The translations under genes and the position numbers were made by a program. DNA of 64,000 bases from Tetrapyrgos nigripes (Eukaryota > Basidiomycota > Agaricomycetes > Agaricales > Campanellaceae): the NCBI GenBank assembly GCA_013368315.1, contig JAACJM010000140.1, positions 157,996 to 221,995 of the forward strand, given 5' to 3'. Below, piece after piece: positions 35,537 through 46,840 of this stretch (position 1 is the first letter of the stretch; each line of letters opens with the position of its first letter). The notes beneath the pieces are model-generated. The model ran no database searches. It was given only the letters and a program-made list of their open reading frames with translations, and was not told the DNA's origin.

Positions 35537-37476
35537 TTAAGCCTTTGAGCATATGACTTGAGCAAGGTCCTGACCAATACGCTGGAAAGTCTGATCGATC
35601 TTCCAGCCAGTCTGACCCAGAAGGTCAGCAAAGTCACGGATGGTCCTTTCCCTTGCGTTGGCCATGGCAGCGACGGTGTAGTCGACGAGGTAGATGTCGG
35701 AGTGGGCGGCACCGAGGTTGGAGAGGAGGGGTGCGGGAGGTTCTTCCTTCTTGCCTTCGCCGACAATGGTGACGGGGAATTGTTTTTCACCTTCGGGGTC
35801 GGGGCAGGAGTAGGGAATGAGATGCTCGACGATGACGATCTTGCAGTCAGCAGCGGCGGCTTCTTGGAGACGAGTGAGGACGGTGAGGACAGCTTCATCG
35901 GGCCAGTCGTGGAAGACGTGACGGATGAAGTAGACTTTGACTGTGCCGTGACGGTGGGCGGGCTGAGACTCGAACATGTTGATGCCTAGCAATGATACAA
36001 GTCAGTTTTCCACTCTCTCAAATCTATGTTTGATGAAGCTTACCTTCGAGGGTGACCTGGCCTTTGGAGACGAGTCCGGCCTTTCCATTATCCTTTTCCC
36101 ATGTCTACGGCAGGAATAAGCAGACTGATCAAGGTGAAAGATCGGAGGTAGACTTACGGGCTTGGTGACGTTGGCAATGGTTGAAACACGGTCTTGGAGG
36201 ACGATCTTGAGGTGAGGTGCCTTGTTGGCAATCAACTCGGCATGGAGACCAGAGCCAGTTCCGAGATCGACGACAACAGAGCCCTCAGGGATGGCCGACC
36301 AGTCGAATCCTGCAAATACGTCAGTTTGCCGAAGTATAGACCTTCTGTTCATAAGTCATACCTTCAACAGCCTCAAGGGATTGACGTGTACGACGCGTCT
36401 TGGTGGAACCCAACATGGCACTCTGCATACGTTGCAAGTAACCAGGGGTCTTTTCGTGGAACTCCCAGACCAGGTCGTCGTATTGATACGCGATTTGGAA
36501 TCCATTCTTGCTGAAGTCGTTCCTGATGGCGATATCGGGGAAGAAGGCGGATGCCTTGAAGCATTCATCAGAGCTAGCAGTGACGTCTATCAGCGGACTG
36601 AGAGGGTAACAAACGACTCCGTAACTCACGTCTGCTCAATGAAGGCTGCAATGATAGCACCGGGGCCAGCGTTCAAGTACTTATCGCCTTGAACAGGGAT
36701 GACGGCGGGTGCAGTGCCAGCAGGAAGAGTTTGCTGACGTTTCCTGAGAAGCACATTAGACCAATGTTCAAGTCGCGGTCGGACTGATCAAATTACTCAC
36801 TTGACGATTTGGAGGATCTCAGCCTCGGGTTTCTCAGTGGCGAGCATAGAAGAAGTCCTGTTGTTGATAAAGACATCGGGCTTGATCTACAGATGAGAAC
36901 CAGAATATCAGCTTTATGTATTAAGATTAGGAATAGGCAGTTTGATTCTTACCTCTTTGAAGACGTAGTGGGTGGCCAACAGACGAAGAGTTCGGGCTAC
37001 ATCCAATGGTTAAGACCATCCGTTAAAAGACAATGTACATCAAGACTCACCAATGATGAAGGGAGCGGTGTTCGTCTTAGCGGCGATGTCCTTGACGTGC
37101 AGACCGTTGGGTCCAGCGATCAAGAGGAGATCAGGAATGCAGAGCTCGGATGCAGTGCGGGTTGCAGCAGCGATGTGCATCTATCGGAGACATCAGAATT
37201 GACACGGAAGATAGAGAATAGATGGCATACGCAGTTAGCCCTGTCAAGGAGAGTAAGTCCGGGAAGCTTCAAGTTAGAAGCTAGTTGGGCAGCTGCAGAT
37301 CCGGCGAGCAGGGCGGCATCGATGACTTCTGGGATCAATGTGAACTTCTCGTTCGTGTTGTCCTCGACGTAGATGTCGTCGAGAGTCGGGTGCTTAGCAC
37401 CGTGTTGTTTCTCCAATGCCTCGATGGCATCAATGTTCTTGGAAATGATATCGACGAGCTGACGAAGGTAGGACAT
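35537..37476 (-). CDS. SAM-dependent O-methyltransferase (plant COMT-like, family 2), 497 aa
   Basis: Transfers methyl from SAM to a hydroxyl of a small molecule, typically phenolic; substrate unknown. Nine exons: 37476-37231, 37180-37051, 36996-36953, 36886-36801, 36743-36630, 36573-36362, 36309-36158, 36104-36044, 35985-35537 (498 codons with stop). The N-terminal dimerisation/winged-helix part includes ELCIPDLLLIAGPNGLHVKDIA and TLRLLATHYVF. The SAM-binding glycine motif VVVDLGTGSG is at 289-298. His374 in RHVFHDWPDE is in the place of the catalytic base of COMT-type enzymes. The end is GWKIDQTFQRIGQDLAQVICSKA-like, normal for the family. TATATAAAG lies about 32 bp upstream on the minus strand (37508-37516), so the 5' leader is very short. 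Confidence 0.95.
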
Positions 37477-37507
37477 GATGATGAACGATGTGGTTGGATT
37501 GAGAGAC

Positions 37508-37516
37508 CTTTATATA
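37508..37516 (-). promoter_or_regulatory. TATA box of the O-methyltransferase
   Basis: TATATAAAG on the minus strand, 32-40 bp upstream of the ATG at 37476. Such short spacing implies transcription starting almost at the start codon. Confidence 0.5.
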
Positions 37517-40500
37517 ACTCCTAGAAGCCATCACTTGAGCGCCTGAGCTGGAGAATCGTTACGGTTGGCCGAATGTGGTACGGCCGCTTTTTGGCAAATA
37601 CTCCAGTCTCATCGATATCCTAATAGATCGGACTCAGATATTGGCTTCCCAAATCGATGGCTTCGTTTTGATTCTGTCCATGCGCCGAGACACGTTCAAT
37701 GGCTCTGTACTATGGAGGGCACATCAAGCCGCCTGATCCGGGAGAGCTGGGGGTGCGGCTTCACTGGATCACGGAGCGGCCGCTAGCGGATAATTCCGGA
37801 AGCCCCTAAAAAGTTTTGAGTCGCTGTTATTTTGTCAGTCGATTTTCAGGGAGACAGCTGCAGATTGGCAATACATTCAGATCATCACCAGAACGGTACG
37901 CTTCTTGCTTCTGAAGATGGATCTGAAGGAATGTCCTGACCACCACTGCGGAACCTACGTAGGGCGACCGTGCATGTTGTGTGCCAACTGCGGTCAGACC
38001 GTCCGTTTCCGTGAAAGCTTTGAACATATCGAACCAGGTTTAAACCTGGGCCTGAGGCCCCGAAACCGGGTTCCAGTCATTAAGAATGTAGATTGACTTC
38101 TCGTACCTAAGATGATCTGCGGCGTTGGCAATTGAATACATGCTCTAATTCAGCAATTCGACCCAAGCCTTCGCTGAAGGACTACGATAAACGTACAATG
38201 CCTCTGAGAAAGAAAGTAAGAAAAAATGAGAAGCCTGGCCGCTGCCTTGAGTAAACAAGTCGGAAGCGTACCTATTATCTATATCTCCTGCATATCCATG
38301 CAACTGTCCATGTCGTTCCCTCTTCTATTCTTGGCCAGGTTCCCATTGTCAGTTTCCGTCCATCTCCGGCCGAAAATCCAGAAAACGCTGCGGCCTGCGT
38401 TTGAACTACATGTCTGTTTGCGAGTTAGCGAAAGTTGTACACGGCTGCCAAAACTCTACTGACCGAAAACTGATACATAAACCGAAGCCAGCCCAATTTG
38501 AGAGTAACGTCACCCTTTGAGGTACCGAGTCGTAATCCAGCACGGATAATTTGGACTGGAGGGTCTGGAAATCTCCATTTCATCCTTCCTGGTACCCATT
38601 TGACGATACCCATCCGAGATACCGTGCACCTCGGCATCTGGAAGGCCTGAATCATGTAAGTCGAGAAATATGGGATGAAGCCGAGGCAACACCGAAAACA
38701 CCTCCGGTTGACGGCTGAAACCGAACTCAAACTCTTTCACCAATCCCAATCAATTGACCCGGTGCAAAACGACATAGCGAGTTCTTCAAGGCTAGAGAAG
38801 ACGTCGACTAGGAAGTATAGTATGCTGGGATGTACTGAGACCGATAAGTGGAGATTCGAACATCAGCTCCACCTCGTTTAACGCCGTAGAAGTCAAGAGA
38901 ATTCCCCTCATGCACAGTGGACCTCAGTGGCTTGCCGCAGCTTCAGGGATATCAGATGAGTGGCGTAGGAAGACTCTACGACTACAGCACCAGAGATACT
39001 GACATTTGCCAAGTGGTTTGCATTGGAGAGAGTTTGGGACGCGCTTGGTTCAGACCCTCAGGGTATCCTTCGTCACCTGTAGAAGGAAACAAAACTCCCG
39101 GTAAGAACTTCGTTTGGGATACCATTGATGAGACATGTCCAGGGTGGATGCCAATAGAGATGAAGTAGAGGGCGAAGTGGACGTAATCAGCCAAGGGTCA
39201 CTTTGGAGGACGTTTGATCCGTGTAGGGAAGGAAGTCATTGCAAGGGATATAACCATTGCAGAAAGAGAGGAATAATGAGCTGCCGTGAAAGGCAAGTCA
39301 GTGTCCGCTATCAAAGGGAAGAGCAGTGAGATGTGGAAGCGGGTGCAAAGATGAGGTGTAACGTACAGAGGAGTCAACTTTATATATCCCGCAAGATGTC
39401 GGATTATTACCTGATCCGAAAGAAAAACAATGTGCCAGAATTGGTCGAGTCGGGACGTCCGCTGACGGTTTTCGAGACAAATCGAAATATTTTGTTCTGC
39501 CTAGCGACCTCGTTACAAATTGGTAGATGGCGAAGCTTCTCTCTATTGCGAAATCCTCGTTGGCGTTTTCTTCAGCTTTACGTTATAGTCAACCGCCAAG
39601 GTAGCCGCTGTAGGCCGAGGCAGACGCACCCGACGATGTGACAAACTTGAGCGAGCCCTCCGAGTCCCAAGGAAGTGTCAAGGAAGTGTAGCCTTTCCCG
39701 ATTTGAAAAGGACACTGGGTAAAGGGGACCTTAAAAGTTAAAGCTTCCAGCGAGTCTTCATCTTCCGTTTGTGGATGAAATTGGGTACTGGGTGAATTGA
39801 CGAAAATGAGACGGATGAGCATATCAAGAACTCTAAAATAAAACACGTACCGCGCGAATTCGTCTGACATGCGCCACTACACTGTACACAAATACTCCTT
39901 CCACTGTCCAGTCCTGGTCTTGTGTGCTTGGAAAGCCTCGTGAGGCGAGGAAAACCCAAGCTAATTTGAACCTGAGATTGCACATAGTACCTCGATCCGT
40001 CCAGTAAGTGATTTACAACCTTTTAGAACCGATTTACACCGCCGTCGTAAGCGCGCTCCAGTCAAATTGTCGGTTACGAGTTTCTCCAACGCTGATTTCA
40101 TTTTTCGTTTCGGAAGGGCTTGAGGGAACCATGAGTCGGTCTTGAATGAAGGGTAGCGAAGCTTTCGTAAATTTCGCAGTTTGCCAGAAGGGACAAATGT
40201 GACCGCAAGCGTGTTGAACGGGGACGGTTTTTTTTCTGCCAGAGACTGAGGTTTCCAGGGAGAAAACTTCACATAGGGTGCATCGGAATGATTCAAGAAC
40301 TGGCTGTAACCCAAAGAGTCATTGAGGAAGAAATCAGAGCTGCAACGCAGAAGGGAAATGGTGGTATGTGATATATGATGATCGTACGTTTCATTGAGAA
40401 CTTATGTAAACGGTAAATTCTAGGCCTGGACCCCACAGTACGTAGTAACAACTCCTCTGCGGCAGTAGGTGTATACCATTAAGGACTGGGTTACATGTCC

Positions 40501-40580
40501 TGTAAGTTTTAGAAATAACGAGAGAAAAAGAAAGAAGAAATGAGAAAGAAGGCAGGGCTGCCTTGAGACGGAATCCCTGA

Positions 40581-40833
40581 CACACCCAGCACTAACCAAT
40601 ATTCATTGGCCAAAAGTTAGTTCGGAAAGGTCAAGTTTTCGAGGGACCAGGAAACTCATTTGGAAACGAAAGGTTTTCGTGCTTCAGAAATTTATCGGAA
40701 GCGGATCCGAGCCAATCGGATCGCTTGCCGAGGCTTCGGAAATTTAAAGTTTTCGAATCCGTTTTCGAGCACCAGAGATTTGATGTTTCCTAACTAACTT
40801 CTGGCCACGGAATATTGGTTACTACTGGGTGTG
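40581..40833 (+). mobile_element. MITE family 2, copy A (253 bp)
   Basis: Terminal inverted repeats of about 48 bp: the left end CACACCCAGCACTAACCAAT and the reverse complement of the right end agree at 42 of 48 positions. It is flanked by a 3-bp direct repeat TGA (40578-40580 and 40834-40836). The internal part has no coding capacity. A second copy in the same orientation lies at 57855-58108, with matching internal sequence throughout. Confidence 0.9.
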
Positions 40834-40859
40834 TGAGTCGGGGGCGTAAATGGGCATAA

Positions 40860-41090
40860 CTAGTCGTCAACAAGCATCTCTTCCTGCGTATCCACGTCGC
40901 TATCATCGTCGCTGTCCATGTCGTCGTCCTGTTCTAGCCAATCACGGGCTATCTCAAGTGCCATAACTCTACGGTTTGAAAATGAACCCTCGCCACGAAA
41001 GTCTGAGAAATACTCGCGCAACACGTCCGCCAGGTCCTGAGTGACTGAAGACTTAAGGAAAGCTGCACAGCAATATATAATCCTTGCCAT
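40860..41090 (-). CDS. Hypothetical acidic-tailed open frame, 76 codons, possible gene remnant
   Basis: Encodes MARIIYCCAAFLKSS, then LADVLREYFSDFRGEG, ending in an acidic tail DDDMDSDDDSDVDTQEE. No family is recognised. It begins 27 bp beyond a MITE. The acidic end resembles the last exon of a larger nuclear protein, but no upstream exons could be connected, so it is either a remnant or chance. Confidence 0.25.
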   Translation of the reverse strand: MARIIYCCAAFLKSSVTQDLADVLREYFSDFRGEGSFSNRRVMALEIARDWLEQDDDMDSDDDSDVDTQEEMLVDD

Positions 41091-42034
41091 GCCACTGCTA
41101 CAGTTGACATCATCATCCGTTTTCCCGCCAAGTACACGTTATGCGTCCTACGAGCATCGAGATTATTCGGCAGTCATATGTAGAGGATCTGCCCAATCTC
41201 CAGCTGTGGAATGCTTGAATAACAGAGAGGGTTTGCGATACAAAAAGTCTTGGTCTTCAAGCTTCAAGCTTCAAGCGTGGATGGATAGTTTGACCGTCAG
41301 GCATTTAGCAAAAGGATTTGGCAAAGGGTGCGTTTAAGACACTCGACAATGTGACCATGAAGGAGCAGAAGAAAGAAACGCGGCTTGCGTCGATCGCAAA
41401 AAATCCGACGTGACTTCTTTCGAATTCTTCTTCAGTGTATCTTCAAAGTCTACAATGACTGAAAAGGACCAACAGTCTTGTGTTCTCAGCTCCTTGATCT
41501 TGAATAGCTCGAAAATTTTCCGCTCTGGAGGAATGAACCCCAAAATTTCCGGACCATAGCCAAGAACAGGATGGGACCACCATCTCCAAATTTCTTACAC
41601 TCCGGCTGAGTCGGTCGCCCTCAGACGTCGCTCGTGAAAGTCCGGTCTCTTGGCAAATTGCAATGGGCTATCTAATCAGTCTATTGTCCGGGTGTACTAG
41701 TTCACAAGTACTCACTACATGTCCGGAACGATGGTCTCTTGGCGATGGGCTATCCAATTAGTCTACTTGTTTGGGGTGAACTTCACTATAGATCCTGTAC
41801 AGACACGAAATTTCCTCCATTACCGACAACTGGCCGCTTATCAGCTGCAGGCGAGCTTTCTCTCTCATGTGTCCGCGGCAGACCGTGACATTGTCCTGTT
41901 TGCTATGCATAATGCAGTTTCTGTAGTTCCAAATCCCACCTCTTTCCGAAATCATATTCAGATTCGCCTGTCAGAAAGAATTGATATCGCATAGACGTCT
42001 ACAGCGTTGAGGCTTCAAGCTGTGTCCTGCCTCA

Positions 42035-42040
42035 TATAAA
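42035..42040 (+). promoter_or_regulatory. TATA box of LURP-one-like gene 1
   Basis: TATAAA within CTCATATAAAGGG, 63 bp upstream of the start codon at 42103; the leader between them is CA-rich (ACCACTACACACCC). Confidence 0.5.
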
Positions 42041-42102
42041 GGGATACATGCGCTCGAACAAATAGTATCATCTACCACTACACACCCGACAAACCTCAAA
42101 AC

Positions 42103-42957
42103 ATGGGTCGCGAATCCATTGACGAGCCTCTTGTTCCTCTTCAACGTCCAACTCTGTTTTTACTCGGGATTAACCCTGCCTACGCGAATCACGATGAAGA
42201 ATTTGTCCTCAAACTTCAAGAAAAGAGGTTGTCAGTGTCAGGAGATGATTTCTACATCGTCAGTGAACTTTTTTCTCCTGTTACGACCTATCTCGCTGAT
42301 GCTTGTCCCATACACAGAACGACGCCGCAGGAAACCCTTTCCTGCATTGTAAAGGAAAGTTCTTCTCTCTTCGCTCACGAATGGGTGCGTTTTCTCATTT
42401 CCCGTGTCGGTTCGTTTTAATAATTGGATCAGAATTCTATGATCTTCGAGGACAACTCCTGTTCATCGTCAAGAGAAAACTTATGTCAATGCATATCACC
42501 TTCGAAGGTCATACCCCCGACGAATCGAAAGTGTTATTCACCGTCAAGAACAGCTGGCGCACCTTTGGGAGCGCCAGGGCCAAGATTACATTTACAAATA
42601 TAGATGGTCAAGAGACTGAATTGGCTCTAAGAGGAGACTTCTTTGATCGCAAGGTGACTTGATACGCTAGGTATATGGTTGGTATCCGACCACTGAAATC
42701 GTTGCGACAGGCATCCGTGACTCTTGGTGATCCCGAAGGCCCACTTCTCTGTCGTATCTCGAGAAGTTTCCTAAATAAACGTTACCTCCTGTACGTGGAC
42801 AGTTTCTTTGCCCAGATATCTTACTGATTTGCCATAATACCTTCATAGAACCGGCAAAGACACGTACTACCTTACTATCGCTCCCGGTGTGGATGCTGCG
42901 TTTATGGCTGCTATTTGCGTGTGCCTTGATGAAAAAGAGAACGAATCATGTTATTAG
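42103..42957 (+). CDS. LURP-one-related (tubby C-terminal-like fold) protein, 210 aa
   Basis: Exons 42103-42258, 42318-42384, 42433-42653, 42711-42790, 42849-42957 (211 codons with stop). The repeated beta-strand pattern is that of the LOR/DUF567 barrel: GNPFLHCKGKFFSLRSRM, EFYDLRGQLLFIVKRKL, FFDRKASVTLGDPEGPL, and the hallmark C-terminal helix TYYLTIAPGVDAAFMAAICVCLDEKEN. These proteins are structurally related to Tubby and phospholipid scramblases; in plants LURP1 acts in defence, but the fungal role is not known. No signal peptide is present, so it is probably cytoplasmic. It has a tandem paralogue 566 bp downstream with the same exon plan. Its own frame is intact. Confidence 0.85.
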
Positions 42958-43523
42958 AGTCGAGTTCATCTTCCGGTCAAGTAGCTGCGGTCTCCAGGCC
43001 ACAGGCCATTCGTAATACAACTTCCCTGAAGCTATCAATATAGCCAGGTTAATCCATCACTTGATCACTTACTGACGTCTTTTCTCAGCAAGGGACCAGC
43101 TTTTGACATTGGGCTACACAGCTGAATGAGGCTGATTTTCCAGGCCACATCTTGACTACGGAGATGTATCCTCATTTTTGATTCACTCGGGCTCAAGGGA
43201 TTTTTGTCCAGTCTGGCAGCAACCAGTTTGCAAAATGCTTACTTAACTAACCATTCTCTGCTCGCAAAATATCATCAACCACAGCTTTGGGTGACGAAGT
43301 CAAGCATCTTGCATCGGCGTTGTTGTTAAGTCAGCCGGTACCGCGGAGTAACTTGATGGCGGCGGTACATATTACAGATCTGAGACTGGGCAGTGAAGCT
43401 ATAGTGAAGCCAAGAAGCGGTGTCTTTCCGAAAATGGTGATGCCATAAAAGACTCGGAGCTCTCACTGCCACAACCCGTCATCTTCCCTTTCTTCTTCCT
43501 ACTCTGACTACACTGACGTTCAT
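42958..43523. other. Intergenic between tandem LURP-one-like genes
   Basis: Contains the upstream region of the second copy. No further gene is seen. Confidence 0.5.
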
Positions 43524-44409
43524 ATGGGTCTCTTCAGCTCTTCTAATGACCAGCCTCCTCCTCCTCTTCAACGCCCATCTCAATCCTTGATTGGAATTAG
43601 CCCTGCCTACGCGAACCACGATCACCAAATTGTCCTCAAACTTCAGGAAAGGAGACTTTCATTTTCGGGAGATGATTTCCATATCGTGAGTTGATGTCAT
43701 GTAGTTTGCAACTCATCTGTTGTGCTAACGTTTGCAATGCAGCTTGACGCTGCCACCGGAAACCCTTTCTTACATTGTGAAGCGAAGACGTTCTCCCTTC
43801 ACAGACGAAAAGGTATGTTGCTTGTCGGGCTCGTCGGGCTCGTGTCGTTGTCATTCCTAATCCACTACAAATAGAATTCTTGGATGCTCAAGGAAACGTC
43901 CTCTTCGTCATGAAGAAGAAAATCCTTTCAATCCATACCACTTTTGAAGCGTATACCCCTGACGAATCGAAATTATTGTTCACTGTCAAGAGTAGTTTCA
44001 GCATAGGATCTGCGAAGCTGAATACAACACTTACTAACCTGGACGGTCAGGAGATTAAGCTGCTTTGAGAGGAGACTTCTTTGACCGTAAGGTGAGATTA
44101 AGAGCTACTGGAGCTGTGTATCCACTGACTGATGACTGACTGACTGACGTTGCTACTGCCTAGGCATCCATCAACCTTGGCAGTCCAGATGGTCCTCCGT
44201 TAGGCCATATCTCGCGGAGTTTCCTTAACGGACGAGAGATCATGTACGTGATTTCGTACTTAGTTGACTGGTTACTGATCCAGCCTGTCATATTCTACAG
44301 TTTTGACCAGCAAACATACTATCTCACCGTTGCTCCTGGTGTTGATGCGGCTCTTTTGGCCGCTATCTGCGTGTGCCTTGATGAAAAGGAGAACGAGAAC
44401 CACAACTAG
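43524..44409 (+). pseudogene. LURP-one-related paralogue 2 with a 1-nt frameshift in exon 3
   Basis: Same exon plan as the neighbour: 43524-43685, 43743-43812, 43875-44091, 44164-44243, 44301-44409. The last two exons have identical lengths to the paralogue (80 and 109 nt). Exon 3 is 217 nt against 221 nt: one codon less plus one extra missing base. The missing base lies near 44062 (KL|L where the paralogue has ELALRGD), and a TGA stop follows at 44066-44068, before the exon end. Splice sites and the downstream exons, including TYYLTVAPGVDAALLAAICVC, remain well conserved, so the lesion is recent or is a sequencing/assembly error. As given, the product would stop before the last third of the domain. 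Confidence 0.75.
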
Positions 44410-45011
44410 GGAATTATTGTCACAGACCGTACCTGAAGTGTGCATGGCCTCAAGTTGGGACCAGTGTTCAAATATGGTTTTTACGTCCTTTCATCTCACG
44501 ATCTATCTGCTTTTCGCACTGGATTACGAAGTGGTTGTATCTCTACTAAGTTATTGGCAAAAGGAATATAGTATGAAGGAAGAGAGAACAACAAAGAGAA
44601 GAAGGGGAGCCTTTGATACACCTTTTTAACCTTTCATATCTTCAAAGTCCAATTCAAGCGCCCTCAAGTCCCTTTTAGAGTCATCACTGGCCTCAACACC
44701 GCCATCTCAGCTTACCTCCCTTGGTGGTCAATATGCAATGTACACACAGAGAAATAAGGGACGAAGTGATGACCTAGCTGGCCCACATCACATCACGATG
44801 CAGCCTCTTTGAGTCTTGCGGTCATAAAGAACAGTAAAAAGTAAGGATGGAAAGTAGAGCAGTTAGTATACATTGTCCGATATTACATACATATCCAGTC
44901 AAACTCAAGTGCAGTTTAGATGAGAGAGATGCAATTCTCCTTGTCTTCATTCTCCTGTTCCTTGTTTTCGTCGCGCAGCCTCTCTTCAGATCTATCGAGA
45001 CTTGCACTTGG
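44410..45011. other. Intergenic between convergent genes
   Basis: About 600 bp of 3' flanks of the LURP-one-like paralogue (plus) and the SDR (minus). No gene or repeat recognised. Confidence 0.5.
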
Positions 45012-46515
45012 TCAGGACCCAAAAACAGGCGCCTGTCGCAAATGTCTCCAAGCCAAAACCACACCAATACCCAACGTTCCATACACCATGGTCTTCTTCA
45101 AAACAGGGTTCCAGAACAAATGGGTGATATCTTGAAGGTATTTCATAATTCGCTGGACGGAGTTTGCGTCTTTAAGGCTGTCAAATGTAATAGAAAGTCA
45201 GTTATAAGCAAAGGGTGCAAGGCAGAAAGTGTAGAACAAAAACTCGAAAGGCAAGACAACTTACACAAACATCGCATTTCCCTCCCTGTCAATTAGGTCA
45301 TACACACCAAGCTTAAACTCCTCTCTAGGAATCCTATACACCGGTCCTGGCTGAGCCCAATACGAACTCCCGCTCGCCGAAGGGTCGGGATCGGTAGAAG
45401 CGTTGAAGATAGCGTCTACGATACGATTAACAGGGACCAATGGAATACCTGCGAGTCCGATTTTGAGGTAGCGTGGGACTATGTCCGTGTCTGGAAAGCA
45501 GGAGGATGAAGTTGAGTTAACGAGTGAATAGGGAAGAAATTCACACATACCTGCAAACCAAGGATGTATAGTTGCTATCCGAATACCCTTTTCGGTGAAG
45601 GAAGGATCTAAGGAGCGCATTAAGCCGAGCACAGCGTGTTTAGTTGCGGTGTATTGTGCTCCTGCGAGGAACCACCATGAAGCTGCATATACGAGTTAAC
45701 TGAGTTTGCATTTGAGGAAGGTTAGATACTATGAAGCTCACCAACAGAACCAAGTATAATGACAGATTTCAGAGGTGTCTCGTCAAGCCGGTTAAGCAAT
45801 AAATAATGCTGAGCTAGGTGCACCGCTGCTCGGACAATGAGACGTGCACTTGGAATATGAAAATAAGGACCCACTGTACAAAACTCCTGTCAGATTAATG
45901 TCAACGGTCTTTGTCGACGGTTTGATGATCCTTCCATGTTCGTCCTTCCGCACTAGTTGCAGATAGGCACTTTCCCCTACGCCTGCATTGGCAACCTGAT
46001 GACGACACGTCTGTTAGGAATCGTTGGAGAGAGAAAACAGACGCAGGAGATACGCACGACGATGTCGACGGTTCCAAATTTCTCCATGGCAAGTTCAAAA
46101 GCAGCTAGTACGTCTTCCCAGATTGTGACATCGCATTTAATAGCAAGAATTTGGCTGGAAAGAGGTTAGGTAGGAAAAAAATGTATAATAATAGAGCTGG
46201 ATGTAACGCACCCATCAGTGGTCCTGAGCTCTTTTGCTGTCTGCTGTGCCGCTGGATAGTTGAGATCGGCGACAATGACATTGGCTCTACAGTGAAGGTG
46301 AATGGTACGTCCCAACGGTGAAGTAGGGTCCCAGACATACCCATAGGATGCATACTTGGCAGCTGTACTCCTTCCGATACCCGAGGCAGCACCTGAAGTC
46401 AATTTCAATTTGTGTAGACTGGCGAAAACCCAAGATGCATACCAGTTATAAGGACTACTTTGCCTTTTACACGGTCAGCGTGTGCGTAGAGGTGCTGATC
46501 TAGTATGAGAGGCAT
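45012..46515 (-). CDS. Membrane-anchored short-chain dehydrogenase (15-PGDH-like), 342 aa
   Basis: NAD-dependent oxidoreductase of the classical SDR type; closest general resemblance is to 15-hydroxyprostaglandin dehydrogenase-like enzymes, substrate unknown. Nine exons: 46515-46443, 46392-46341, 46286-46212, 46154-46058, 45995-45875, 45828-45742, 45682-45551, 45490-45265, 45177-45012 (343 codons with stop). The cofactor motif TGAASGIG is at residues 24-31, VANAGVG follows as the NNAG element, and the active site is Ser in ILGSVAS plus Tyr179 and Lys183 (YTATK). The C-terminus has a hydrophobic stretch MVYGTLGIGVVLAW followed by RHLRQ, a likely single membrane anchor. The gene is divergent from MAK5, 325 bp between start codons. 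Confidence 0.9.
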
Positions 46516-46840
46516 TGAATGGACCTAGGGGGACTTGTAGGGGCAGTGACAGATGAAATGGGAGAAGGCTTACCTCTATATCGTGTGCGTAATATAAACC
46601 ATGTTTCCGGGAGCGGTCGATCAAGCGGTTCTTATATCATGGAAATGCAGTCATTGAGTCCCATGCCACTCCTCTTTGAGACGTGGGTAGAAGGTTCCCG
46701 TGATCGATGGTAGATATCAGCCTTGCCCATATTTTCCTGCTGATTTAAAAGCTTTAGAAGTAAGCAAAGACGACCTGCAAGTAAGGAACGGGTGAAGAGG
46801 AAAGTTGACCGGCAGTTTTCCGGCAATTTTTCCTTCCTCA
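46516..46840. promoter_or_regulatory. Shared intergenic promoter region of SDR (minus) and MAK5 (plus)
   Basis: Only 325 bp separates the two divergent start codons, so both promoters must lie here. No clear TATA box was found on the MAK5 side, as is common for ribosome-biogenesis genes. Confidence 0.5.

Larger units (their letters stand above)
37517..42030. other. Gene-poor region of about 4.5 kb
   Basis: No supported multi-exon gene. It contains a 16-bp perfect palindrome CCAGGTTTAAACCTGG (38034-38049), a MITE (40581-40833) and a small acidic open frame (40860-41090). A minus-strand frame at 39870-39589 (MSDEFARY...) contains a plausible 63-nt in-frame intron but matches no family I know. 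Near 41641-41770 a phrase of about 40 bp (GGTCTCTTGGC...GGGCTAT) is tandemly repeated with divergence. Confidence 0.45.

Noticed and set aside
38034..38049. 16-bp perfect palindrome CCAGGTTTAAACCTGG followed by GGGCCTGAGGCCC
   Set aside because: Isolated short palindrome with no flanking duplications, repeats or gene context; could be chance.
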